Positions 37,327 to 45,421 of a stretch of DNA of 64,000 nt are shown piece by piece. The DNA lies in NCBI GenBank assembly GCA_019744815.1, contig JAIEUA010000001.1, forward strand, positions 310,001 through 374,000, read 5' to 3'. The notes under the pieces are model-generated. The model was not told the DNA's origin, made no database searches, and saw nothing but the letters and a program-made list of their open reading frames with translations. The DNA is from Phycisphaerales bacterium. GTDB lineage: Bacteria > Planctomycetota > Phycisphaerae > Phycisphaerales > UBA1924. A program made the translations under genes and the position numbers. Numbering within the stretch: position 1 is the stretch's first letter; each line of letters starts with the position of its first letter.

Positions 37327-38808
37327 TCAATGCACGGGAAGCTGGCGGATCGCGGAGAGGTCAAAGACCTTGAGCGTGGGGGTCTTCTCTACAGGATCGC
37401 TCGCCGAAACGCAAACCGCCGCGAGCCAGCGTCCCGACGGAGATACTTCGAACCCGAAGACATAGTTCGCCGGTGCTCCTTCAAGGGCGGCGATCGGTGT
37501 TCCAGCATCCAATAGGACATTGGGCCTCTCCAGTTTCCAGCTTGGGTAGCGAACACCGTGGCGAGTGGTCGTTCCATCGGGCCACAGATCGACCCAAAGG
37601 CCACCCCAATCAGACGTCGGCCGAACCGTGACCCGAGAATCCTCCAGAACAAGATAGTGCCACTCATCAAGGGAATCGGCGAGCTTTGCGGCGGGAGAGA
37701 AGACGCCGTAGCGCTCACCGCTGCCGTAGTCAGAGACCAGAGTTCCGGCGTCCTTTCCGTCCAGAAACAAGACAGCCCAGCGAGAGAGTTCTCCGACCCC
37801 CACGAGGTATCGCGGCACATACCAAGTGTCATACTTCACCCTCACCTTCCGAGTGAGAGCGCGGCCGATCTCACGCGTTTCTCCTGATTCAAGATCGACA
37901 GCTCGCACAACGACACACGCCCTCTCTTCTGGCGGCACGTCTTTGTCCTGCGCTTTGTGTTCTTCTCCGTTGTCGTATGCGGCAACAACCGCTTCACGGC
38001 CGTCCGCAGTGAAGCCCCGCCAAGAGGGCGCAAAGCAATCATCTCGATCCAGGGATACACGGTGTCTGATGCCGGACCGAACATCAACGACATGGAGGTC
38101 GGCCGTCTTGGTGCCGGTAGAGAACTCTTCGAGCCGGAGCACCTTGTCACCGTTCGGCGACGTCGTCCATTCCGCCGATTCGAGAGTCCGAACCGCACTG
38201 GTTTTCGAGATGCCGTCGAGCGGAACCTGAAAAACAAGACATTGCAAGTCTTCTGTCCAGACTCTGCGCTGTAGCGGCCACTGAGGAATCAAACGCCCCA
38301 TCTCCGCAAAGGGCCAAGAAGTGGTACGAGGTGCAGCGGGCCCGAGCCCGACCGTCACCCTCCACAGGAGCAAGGGACACAACAGCGAACCCGTGAGCAG
38401 CGCGGCCCACAGTCGACGAAGGACGGAGCGGCCGCGCAATCCGCGCTGCGCCAGCAGGTTCGCGCCGCATTCGGAACAACGAGCAATCGTCCGAGTCGGA
38501 ACGGTGGCATTCGTGACGTCGTAGTTGCAGCGCCGGCAATACAGCCTTCCTGCGGTTTGCGGCGTTCGCAACACTTTTCGCACCCGAAGTGAAACAAAGC
38601 TCACCAGCAGAAACAGGGCCACGGCGGCGATGTCAATCTCCCGCACCCGCCACCATTCACGCATCATGCTCTTTGGTTCATTGACCGAAACGACGAGCGT
38701 GCGCTCGTCTTGGCTGAATGTCAGTTTCGGCTGATAGCGGTCGGCGCTTCTCGGAAGCGGCTGGACCAGCACACTTCTCAACTGAGGAATGTCATCCCAG
38801 TTCAACAC
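37327..38808 (-). CDS. Membrane protein with zinc ribbon and WD-like repeats
   Basis: A 493-residue protein. Two membrane helices (about 55-75 and 135-152) flank a zinc-ribbon motif LYCRRCNYDVTN...ARCSECGANL at about 88-115. The long C-terminal part contains TSPNGDKVLRLEEFSTGTKT and FEVSPSGRWLAAVC, typical of beta-propeller repeats. Two-CxxC membrane proteins of this layout are frequent in Phycisphaerae (from memory). Function unknown. Codon use is clearly less G/C-ending than in trpE and the methyltransferase gene next to it, a sign of transfer. Confidence 0.7.
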   Translation of the reverse strand: MLNWDDIPQLRSVLVQPLPRSADRYQPKLTFSQDERTLVVSVNEPKSMMREWWRVREIDIAAVALFLLVSFVSLRVRKVLRTPQTAGRLYCRRCNYDVTNATVPTRTIARCSECGANLLAQRGLRGRSVLRRLWAALLTGSLLCPLLLWRVTVGLGPAAPRTTSWPFAEMGRLIPQWPLQRRVWTEDLQCLVFQVPLDGISKTSAVRTLESAEWTTSPNGDKVLRLEEFSTGTKTADLHVVDVRSGIRHRVSLDRDDCFAPSWRGFTADGREAVVAAYDNGEEHKAQDKDVPPEERACVVVRAVDLESGETREIGRALTRKVRVKYDTWYVPRYLVGVGELSRWAVLFLDGKDAGTLVSDYGSGERYGVFSPAAKLADSLDEWHYLVLEDSRVTVRPTSDWGGLWVDLWPDGTTTRHGVRYPSWKLERPNVLLDAGTPIAALEGAPANYVFGFEVSPSGRWLAAVCVSASDPVEKTPTLKVFDLSAIRQLPVH

Positions 38809-38919
38809 GTCTCAGTCTAACACCGACATCTCGTTCATGTCCGAAAGAAGTGAGAATCGCGAGGCGATGCCCGTCTCGGATCGGGCAAACTCGCACGGAA
38901 GGGAGCCATCAACTGGCGA

Positions 38920-39759
38920 TCACTTGGTCAGCACGTCGTACACCGACACCGGACGGATGCGGTGGAGGATGTTGGTCGGGTGGTAGCGCGTGTTCCAGGC
39001 GAACAGCTGCGACAGCATCTGGTCCACCCGCGTCACCCATTCAACGTTGTAGACCTCGTAACCCATCTTCGCCGCCAGCACGGTCCACGGCCGGAACGTG
39101 TGCAGCGTCCGCTTCACGACCTTGAGCCCCGCGCGGTCGATCGCGTCGGCCAGCACCTTGGGCGGGATGCCGCGCTCGTGTTTGGTGAGCCCGCCGCGGG
39201 GTTGGCGCCAGTCGCCCATCGATGTTACCGGCTCGTGGACGAGGGCGAACCCGCCGGGCTTGAGCACGCGGCCGATCTCGCCCATCACGTGCGTCACGTT
39301 GGGCACATGGTGCAGCACCGCGAGGCAGGTGATGAGATCGAACGTGTCGTTGGCGAACGGCATATCGCCCGAAGGGCTGGGCGGCACCCACTCCGCGGGC
39401 TTGCCGTAGATCGAGTCGCGGCGCATCTGCTTGGAGGGTTCCAGGATGGTGAAGCGATCGACGCGCTCGGCGATCGGTTCGAACTCGTCGCCGTAGGCGC
39501 TGCCGATGCCCAGGGCCCGAGCGAAGCGGCCCTTGGGCAGGTGGCGGTAGCCGTGCAAGCGGTTCATCGCGTGGTAGTAGTAGCGGTACGACTTCTCGTC
39601 CTTGGCCCCGAGGTTGGCGTAGCCCTCTTCCTCGTCGACGTACCAGCGGGCGATCTGCTCGGGCGTGAAGTCGTCGCCGTAGAGGCGTTCACCCTTGAGA
39701 CAGATCTCGATGATGCGATCGTCCGCGAGCTGAGGGAGGGTGGGGGCTTCGGAGGGCAT
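38920..39759 (-). CDS. SAM-dependent methyltransferase
   Basis: A 279-residue class I methyltransferase. The SAM-binding part is ALGIGSAYGDEFEPIAERVD, with DTFDLITCLAVLHHVPNVTH and EIGRVLKPGGFALVHEPV. The substrate is unknown, but the type occurs in polysaccharide and lipid modification. The start MPSEAPTLPQL (39759) or the ATG three codons upstream are equally possible. Confidence 0.85.
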   Translation of the reverse strand: MPSEAPTLPQLADDRIIEICLKGERLYGDDFTPEQIARWYVDEEEGYANLGAKDEKSYRYYYHAMNRLHGYRHLPKGRFARALGIGSAYGDEFEPIAERVDRFTILEPSKQMRRDSIYGKPAEWVPPSPSGDMPFANDTFDLITCLAVLHHVPNVTHVMGEIGRVLKPGGFALVHEPVTSMGDWRQPRGGLTKHERGIPPKVLADAIDRAGLKVVKRTLHTFRPWTVLAAKMGYEVYNVEWVTRVDQMLSQLFAWNTRYHPTNILHRIRPVSVYDVLTK

Positions 39760-39826
39760 CAGAACCAATGTACCGGTGGCCGCAAGTTCTTGCGGCTTCC
39801 GGGGCTTCTCGTCCTGGCGAGCGCGG

Positions 39827-41122
39827 CTACGAGATCGTCAGCACCGGCTTCTCACGCCCGCTGCGGAGGGCGCCGAGGGCGAGCTGCGATTCCAGATTCT
39901 GCACCAGCGCCTCCAGCGAGGCCTTCAGCCGCACGCCCGCGGGGTCGGAACCAGTGAAATTCCCAGTCGGATCGCCACCATCGCTGTTGGCCCGCAGGCT
40001 CATGGTGATCGGCACGCTCCCCAGGAACGGCACGCCCAGGCGCTGGGCCATGACCTCGGCGCCGCCCTTGCCGAAGATGTCGTAGACCTTGCCGTCGTCG
40101 CCGACGAAGGAGCTCATGTTCTCGACCACGCCCAGAACTTCGATGTTGAGCTGCTGGAACATGCGGGCGGCGCGGATGGCGTCGTCGAGCGCGACCTTCT
40201 GCGGCGTGCAGACGACCACCGCGCCGGTGAGCGCGAGCGACTGGGCCATGGTGAGCGCGATGTCGCCGGTGCCCGGCGGCAGGTCGATGATCAGATAGTC
40301 GAGCTCGCCCCACTGTGTTTGCTCGGTGAGCTGCTTGAACGCGCCGTGGGCCATCGGGCCGCGCCAGATGAGCGGGCGATCGGCGTCGACGAGCTTGCCG
40401 ATGGTGATGGCCTTGATGCCGTGGATGTAGAAGGGCTGGAGCTTGCCGTTGAGCACCGCTTGCTCGAGCGGGGCGAGGCCGAGCATCGTCGGCATCGATG
40501 GGCCGTAGATGTCGCCGTCGAGCAAGCCGACGGCGTGACCCTTGCGAGCGAGGCCCACGGCGAGGTTGAGCGCGATGGAGCTTTTGCCCACGCCGCCCTT
40601 GCCCGCGCCCACGGCGATGATGTGCTTCACCCCCGGCAGGCCCGCGCCCGCCGGGCGATTGGCGGGCTGCAATCCGGGGATCGGGGTGTGCCCTGCGGAG
40701 CCTGGCGCTGCAGCACCAGTGGGACCGGCCTCCGGCCGGTCGGAGCGCGACTCCGGACTGGAAACTGACCCACTCGCTGACGCTCGGGGCTCGTTGGAAG
40801 CGCCGGCGCTGGGCGCCGGCATCATCCCACCAAATCGTTTCTCGTGGAGCACGGTGCCCGCTTCATCGACGAACTCGACGATGAACGAGTCCACCCGCGT
40901 GCCGTTGCGTTGCGCGACCTGGGAGAGTTTCGCGTGGGCGAGCTGGGCGACCTGATCGAGCACGCTCCGTCCGGTGCCGTCGGGCATCTGCAGGCGGATC
41001 GAGGCGTAGGTGTCGCAGGCGCTGACCCATTGCAGCGCGCCGGAGGAGACCAGGTCCTTGCCGCGCACGGGATCGGCGACGCCGGTGAGACAGCTGGAAA
41101 CGAAGTCTTTGCTCAGGGACAT
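39827..41122 (-). CDS. Mrp/NBP35-family iron-sulfur carrier ATPase
   Basis: A 431-residue P-loop protein that carries or transfers Fe-S clusters in the cytoplasm. Residues 1-85 are an MIP18/DUF59-like domain. Walker A GKGGVGKSS is near residue 170, followed by LLDGDIYGPSMPTMLG and DYLIIDLPPGTGDIALTMAQ. The linker at about 105-147 is longer than usual and rich in Ser, Pro, Gly; it is encoded by two dispersed repeat arms (families A and C). The C-terminal CxxC for cluster binding is not evident in the usual place, so cluster handling should be checked. Confidence 0.92.
   Translation of the reverse strand: MSLSKDFVSSCLTGVADPVRGKDLVSSGALQWVSACDTYASIRLQMPDGTGRSVLDQVAQLAHAKLSQVAQRNGTRVDSFIVEFVDEAGTVLHEKRFGGMMPAPSAGASNEPRASASGSVSSPESRSDRPEAGPTGAAAPGSAGHTPIPGLQPANRPAGAGLPGVKHIIAVGAGKGGVGKSSIALNLAVGLARKGHAVGLLDGDIYGPSMPTMLGLAPLEQAVLNGKLQPFYIHGIKAITIGKLVDADRPLIWRGPMAHGAFKQLTEQTQWGELDYLIIDLPPGTGDIALTMAQSLALTGAVVVCTPQKVALDDAIRAARMFQQLNIEVLGVVENMSSFVGDDGKVYDIFGKGGAEVMAQRLGVPFLGSVPITMSLRANSDGGDPTGNFTGSDPAGVRLKASLEALVQNLESQLALGALRSGREKPVLTIS
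40718..40741. repeat. Family C repeat arm inside mrp
   Basis: AGTGGGACCGGCCTCCGGCC and on is the reverse complement of the family C unit at 53389-53412 with one or two changes; it encodes part of the Mrp linker. Confidence 0.85.
40769..40794. repeat. Family A repeat arm inside mrp
   Basis: A 26-base family A arm identical to 60840-60865 lies in frame in the Mrp linker, where it encodes NEPRASASGS on the gene strand. Confidence 0.92.
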
Positions 41123-41182
41123 GGGGGATGCTAGAGCGAAGACGAGTGGTGAGACGGCGAGTCGAAGCGAGGCGCTTCGAAA

Positions 41183-41211
41183 GCGAGCCGGGGAGTCCTT
41201 GCCCCGTGCGG
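41183..41211. repeat. Family B dispersed repeat (single arm)
   Basis: GCGAGCCGGGGAGTCCTTGC and on, a 29-base unit shared with 50398-50426 and 62972-63000 (reverse), in the gap between mrp and the next minus-strand gene. Confidence 0.8.
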
Positions 41212-41246
41212 TTGGTGTTGATTGGCTGGCGAGAGACCCGCTTGGC

Positions 41247-42245
41247 TCAGCACGCCGCGGGCTGGGCCGCGACCGGCGCGGGGGCGGGTGGTGCGGGCTT
41301 TCGCGGGCGCTGGGCGTGGACGCTCAGCACGGCGAGCACGCCCCAGGCGATGGCAAGGTTGGAAGGGTCGGACGCGAAGCGGTCGAGGCCGTTCCAGTGG
41401 AGCATGTGACCTGCGGCCAGGCCGAAGACCAGCACGCCGCTGGTGCCGAGGGCGGCGGCGGCGAGCGAGGTGGTGAAGCGTGGGGCGATGAGACCCAGCA
41501 GCGTGGCGACGGCGGCGGCGATCGCGGCGGCGGCGGAGACGAAGAGCTTCTGACCGTCGTTCAAGGCCTCGAAGCGGACGGCGATGGCGGTGCGGACGAC
41601 GGCGATCGGGTCGATGTTGCTGGGGATGGACACGGAGGCGTTCTCGGCGTCGGAGGACGTGCGATCGCGGGAGATCACCTCGCCGCGGAGGGTGCGGTGC
41701 CAGAGTTCTTCGGCATCCTGGGCGATCGTGGCTTCGTCGTTGGAGAGTGCGTAACGGGTTTCGACCGGCGCGGCGCGGTCGGTGTTGGTGGCGATGGAGG
41801 ATTGGGCGAGGGTGATGGTGAAAGCGAGCGCCCCGGCGACGAGTCCGGCGATGCCGCCGACCACGAGGCGGAAGGAGGCCCAGCCGAGGAACCCGCCGAC
41901 GATGCTGCCGAGGCTGGCGCCGACGACAGGAGCGGGCAGGCCGAGGACGGTGCCGGCGATGGGCATCGAGATGGCGGCGCCGAGCAGGCCGCCGATGCAG
42001 ATGCCCAGGAACGTGAGCGAGGGACGGGCGAGGGCGGCGCCGCGGAACCAGAGCAAGAGGCTGAGGAACAGGGCGGCACCGATGATCGTCGGAGCGACGA
42101 TGTGCGGCGGGATGGAGGTGTTCAGCGACTGGGCCAGGCTGTCTGCGGCGGACTGGGTCCAGCCCGAGAGGTGGCCGATCGCGTCGCCGCTGACGCGGAG
42201 GGCGTCGGGAGATTCCAGGGCGAGGATGGAAGCCGCGGAAGACAT
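41247..42245 (-). CDS. Polytopic membrane protein
   Basis: A 332-residue hydrophobic protein with about eight helices (IVAPTIIGAALFLSLLLWFR; FLGICIGGLLGAAISMPIAG; LVVGGIAGLVAGALAFTITL; FVSAAAAIAAAVATLLGLIA). A hydrophilic loop at 160-215 may be periplasmic. It ends in a Pro/Ala-rich tail with a terminal Cys. The ATG at 42245 (MSSAASILALESP) is chosen. No family recognised. Confidence 0.7.
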   Translation of the reverse strand: MSSAASILALESPDALRVSGDAIGHLSGWTQSAADSLAQSLNTSIPPHIVAPTIIGAALFLSLLLWFRGAALARPSLTFLGICIGGLLGAAISMPIAGTVLGLPAPVVGASLGSIVGGFLGWASFRLVVGGIAGLVAGALAFTITLAQSSIATNTDRAAPVETRYALSNDEATIAQDAEELWHRTLRGEVISRDRTSSDAENASVSIPSNIDPIAVVRTAIAVRFEALNDGQKLFVSAAAAIAAAVATLLGLIAPRFTTSLAAAALGTSGVLVFGLAAGHMLHWNGLDRFASDPSNLAIAWGVLAVLSVHAQRPRKPAPPAPAPVAAQPAAC

Positions 42246-42518
42246 GAGGGGTGCGAGGCGGTGACGTGGACGAAACAAGACGACCAAGAAGAGTTGGCTT
42301 GAAGGTGTTCCTTGGAACCGGTAGCGGCGCGTTTCAGGGTCGGATTTCGTGGAATTGGACGGAGGCAGGGAGACAGTTGCGCCATCGGCCGATGCGGGGG
42401 TGGGGTTCAGCCGATAATTGCCGGTACTGACTGCCGGTACTGGCGGTTGTTGCGGACGTTGGTTCTAGGACGTTTGCGGCATCTCGCGGTGCAAACCAAA
42501 CCCCAACAGAGAAGCAGA

Positions 42519-42635
42519 AGGCATTTCACCACAGAGATCACGGAGATCACGGAGAAAGACAAGACCACGTTGGAAAGGATCGGGTCGCTTCGTTCCCGAC
42601 TCCGTGCTCTCCGTGAACTCGGTGGTGAAATGCCT
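42519..42635. repeat. Family D inverted repeat
   Basis: Arms 42519-42553 (AGGCATTTCACCACAGAGAT and on) and 42600-42635 (...GGTGGTGAAATGCCT) are complementary and built from GAGATCACG-type tandem units. It fills the 417-base gap before pheA. A long open frame over it (42312-42638) is repeat-encoded. The left part of the gap also has TGCCGGTACTG twice (42430-42455) but no gene. Confidence 0.9.
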
Positions 42636-42662
42636 TGAAGGATCGAAAGGGCGACTGTTCAC

Positions 42663-43859
42663 ATGGCCAAGCGCAGCAAACCTGTTAAAAAGAAGTCCAA
42701 GGCCCCGACGAGCAACGAGGCCAAGGCGCAGAAGCTGAGCCCGGCGGCGGTGAAGGCGCTGGGGAAGGTTCGGCACAAGATCGACGCGATCGACAAGGAC
42801 CTGGTGCGCTTGCTGAATCAGCGGGCGGCGTTGGTGGTGAACGTGGGCAAGTTCAAGCGGGCGGCCGGGCTGCCGATCTATGCGCCGCACCGCGAGGCGG
42901 AGGTGCTCGACAAGGTGATCCACGCCAACACCGGGCCGCTGCAGGATCGAACGCTCGAAGGCGTGTACCGTGAGCTGATGTCGGGGAGCTTCCAGTTGCA
43001 GCAGCCGCTGCGGATCGGGTTTCTGGGGCCGCTGGGCTCGCACTCGCACGTGGCGGCGGTGCGGCACTTTGGTTCGTCGGTGGCCTTCGAGGACCTGCAC
43101 GAGATCGCGGGTGTGTTCACCGAAGTGGCCCGCGGGCACGTGAACTACGGGCTGGTTCCCATTGAGAACTCCACCGGCGGCGGCATCGTCGAGACGCTGG
43201 ACGCGCTGAAGAAGTACCACACCGCGACGCACATCTATGCGGAGGTGCAGCTCGAGGTGCATCACGCGCTGCTCGCCAACTGCGAGCCCAAGGACGTGCG
43301 GCGGATCCACAGCAAGCCCGAGGTGTTCAGCCAGTGCCGCCACTGGCTGGCGACGCAGTACCCCAAGGCGGAACTGATCCCGGCGGCGAGCTCGTCGCGG
43401 GCGGCCCAGATCGCGGCCGACGAGTGCAAGAAGGCCCTGGAGATCGGATCGGTGCCGGGCACGGCGGCGATCGGCAGCGAGCTCGCCGGGCAGATCTATG
43501 GATTGAAGTCGCTGTTCAGCAAGATCGAGGACAACGTCAGCAACATCACCCGGTTCTTTGTCATCGCCCGCTCGACGGCGGTCCGCAGCGGCGACGACAA
43601 GACCAGCATCATGTTTACGACCCAGGACAAGCCTGGTGCGCTGGTGGATGTGCTGCAGGTCTTCCGCGACCGGGGCGTGAACCTGTCGCACATCGACAAA
43701 CGCCCGAGCGGGCGCACCAACTGGAACTACTCGTTCTTCATCGACGCCAAGGGGCATCGGGACGACCCGGAGGTGGCGGCGGCGATCCACGAGGCGAGCG
43801 AGCACTGCGAGGAGTTGATTGTGCTGGGGAGTTATCCGCGGGCACGGCGAATCCTGTAA
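42663..43859 (+). CDS. pheA: Bifunctional chorismate mutase / prephenate dehydratase
   Basis: Converts chorismate to prephenate and then phenylpyruvate, for phenylalanine. Residues 1-30 are a lysine-rich extension; 33-110 the chorismate mutase helices (KIDAIDKDLVRLLNQRAALV); 118-300 prephenate dehydratase (GFLGPLGSHSHVAAVRHFGS, VPIENSTGGGIVETLDAL, NVSNITRFFVIAR); 315-395 the ACT domain (TTQDKPGALVDVLQVFRDRG) for phenylalanine feedback. Length 398 is normal. It directly follows a family D repeat, so its promoter is probably in or before the repeat. Confidence 0.95.
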   Translation: MAKRSKPVKKKSKAPTSNEAKAQKLSPAAVKALGKVRHKIDAIDKDLVRLLNQRAALVVNVGKFKRAAGLPIYAPHREAEVLDKVIHANTGPLQDRTLEGVYRELMSGSFQLQQPLRIGFLGPLGSHSHVAAVRHFGSSVAFEDLHEIAGVFTEVARGHVNYGLVPIENSTGGGIVETLDALKKYHTATHIYAEVQLEVHHALLANCEPKDVRRIHSKPEVFSQCRHWLATQYPKAELIPAASSSRAAQIAADECKKALEIGSVPGTAAIGSELAGQIYGLKSLFSKIEDNVSNITRFFVIARSTAVRSGDDKTSIMFTTQDKPGALVDVLQVFRDRGVNLSHIDKRPSGRTNWNYSFFIDAKGHRDDPEVAAAIHEASEHCEELIVLGSYPRARRIL

Positions 43860-43861
43860 GG

Positions 43862-43945
43862 AGGGGGAAGGGGTGAGGGGTGAGGGGTGAGTCAGAGGCC
43901 TTTCCCTCCCGTTGCCCAATTCCCAATACCCAATGTTCACGGCCT
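43862..43945. repeat. Low-complexity GGGGTGA tract
   Basis: Three tandem GGGGTGA units and then CCAATTCCCAATACCCAATG lie after pheA. Such tracts occur in several gaps of this window (3711-3762, 56996-57050) and look like further small repeat families. Confidence 0.6.
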
Positions 43946-44132
43946 GATGCTCAGGGCCGAGTGCCTCTTCCCATGGAACCCCCAAGCTCCCGGCTCGAAT
44001 AGAGTTGGGTGAGGCGGCTTGGTGCCCTCGTGGGCGGCGGGTTGGTCCTCGTTTGGCTCGGGCGTGCCACGGGAAGTGGAGCGTCGGGTGTGGTGGGGGA
44101 GGCCACGGGGCCATCGGAAGGGCGTATTGGCT

Positions 44133-45302
44133 ATGGATCAGAACCGATTGTCGCGTCGCGGCGCGTTCACGTTGATTGAGCTGTTGGTGGTGGTGGCGAT
44201 CATCGCGCTCTTGATCGGGCTGTTGCTGCCGGCGTTGGCCAAGGCCCGCCAGGCGGCGAGCACGTCGGCGACCAAGAACCTGCTGAGCCAGCTCTCGGCG
44301 GCGTGCGCGTCGTTCGAGACGGACAAGAGGCGGGCCCCGGGGTACTACTCCCCCCGCGAGATCGCGGGCCAGGACAACGTGGGCACCAGGGCCGCGCCCG
44401 GTCGGGGCCTGAACTCGATGGAGAACATTCTCCTGGATCTGTCGGGCAAGAACGCGATCAGCATCGGGAAGAGGCCCAACGCGAGCGTGGGCAACGACGC
44501 GGACTGGGTGAAGGACGTGTCGCCGCTGAAGAACACCCCGGCCGCCTCGCAGCTGTGGGTGAACCCGGACCTGATCGGATCGGGCGATGGGAACTACTTC
44601 ACTCCCGCCAAGACGTATCTCGCCAACTTCACGGTCGGCGCGGATTCCTCGGCGCAGCAGGTTGGCAGCGGGTTTGGCGCCGGGCCGGCACGCGCCGATG
44701 GCAAGACGATCCCGGACCTGATCGACAACAACGGCCAGGCGATTCTGGCGTGGCAGGTGGATGACACCACCCGGTCGCCGGTGAGCCGGAGAGCGGACTT
44801 TGTCGAGGTCGATGCCACCAAGAACCCGGGCGGCTCGCGGTTTTACTGGGGCAGCAACGCGTCGATCCTGAGAAGCTCGGCGTCGGGGCGCGGGCTCGTC
44901 AACAACACGGCGTTCTCTTCTCAGGCGGCGGAGCTCAGCCTGATCTCCGAGGGTGCCAACGGCGGCACGGGCGAGCTCGACACGCTCACGGCCGTGCTCG
45001 GCAACGTCGGCACCCCGGTCATTGATTCGAGCCAGGGGGCAACCCCTCTAGCGACCGCCACCGCGAAGCAGATCATCCCCAGCGGCCCGCGCGGGCGGAT
45101 CGTGTTCCACGCCCCGGGGGCCGACGGCGTCTTCCTGGCGCGGCGTCAGGGCGCGAAGCTCTTCGGCGGCGACGACAACGTCCTGTACTTCGGGATGACG
45201 TACAAGAACAGCACGGGCGCGGCGAACCTCACCGATTCGAGCGGGAAGGAAACGTCCCGCAGCCTGATCGACGCGTTCGACGACGTGGTGGTCGCGAACT
45301 GA
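44133..45302 (+). CDS. Prepilin-type pseudopilin-like protein
   Basis: A 389-residue protein with the class III signal [20 protein letters not shown] then [16 protein letters not shown]. Cleavage is expected between Ala and Phe. The rest is a large beta-rich domain with no family match. The ATG at 44133 is chosen; GGAAGGG upstream is 10-12 bases away. It is the second such protein in the window and may be a minor pseudopilin of a secretion system not encoded here. A terminator follows. Confidence 0.82.
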   Translation: MDQNRLSRRGAFTLIELLVVVAIIALLIGLLLPALAKARQAASTSATKNLLSQLSAACASFETDKRRAPGYYSPREIAGQDNVGTRAAPGRGLNSMENILLDLSGKNAISIGKRPNASVGNDADWVKDVSPLKNTPAASQLWVNPDLIGSGDGNYFTPAKTYLANFTVGADSSAQQVGSGFGAGPARADGKTIPDLIDNNGQAILAWQVDDTTRSPVSRRADFVEVDATKNPGGSRFYWGSNASILRSSASGRGLVNNTAFSSQAAELSLISEGANGGTGELDTLTAVLGNVGTPVIDSSQGATPLATATAKQIIPSGPRGRIVFHAPGADGVFLARRQGAKLFGGDDNVLYFGMTYKNSTGAANLTDSSGKETSRSLIDAFDDVVVAN

Positions 45303-45381
45303 GACGTTCGCCGGTATTCCACAACCTCCCCACAAAACCCACATCACCCCCACAACTCCGTTCCCACAACGCTTCTCCTCG

Positions 45382-45406
45382 CGCCCCGGTTCTGCCGGGG
45401 CGTTTT
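45382..45406 (+). terminator. Rho-independent terminator
   Basis: CGCCCCGG-TTCTG-CCGGGGCG followed by TTTT, 80 bases after the prepilin-like gene and just before comEC. Confidence 0.8.
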
Positions 45407-45421
45407 CGTTACGCTGCGTGG

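Noticed and set aside
42312..42638. 108-codon frame before pheA
   Set aside because: It is encoded almost entirely by the family D inverted repeat and has no start signal.
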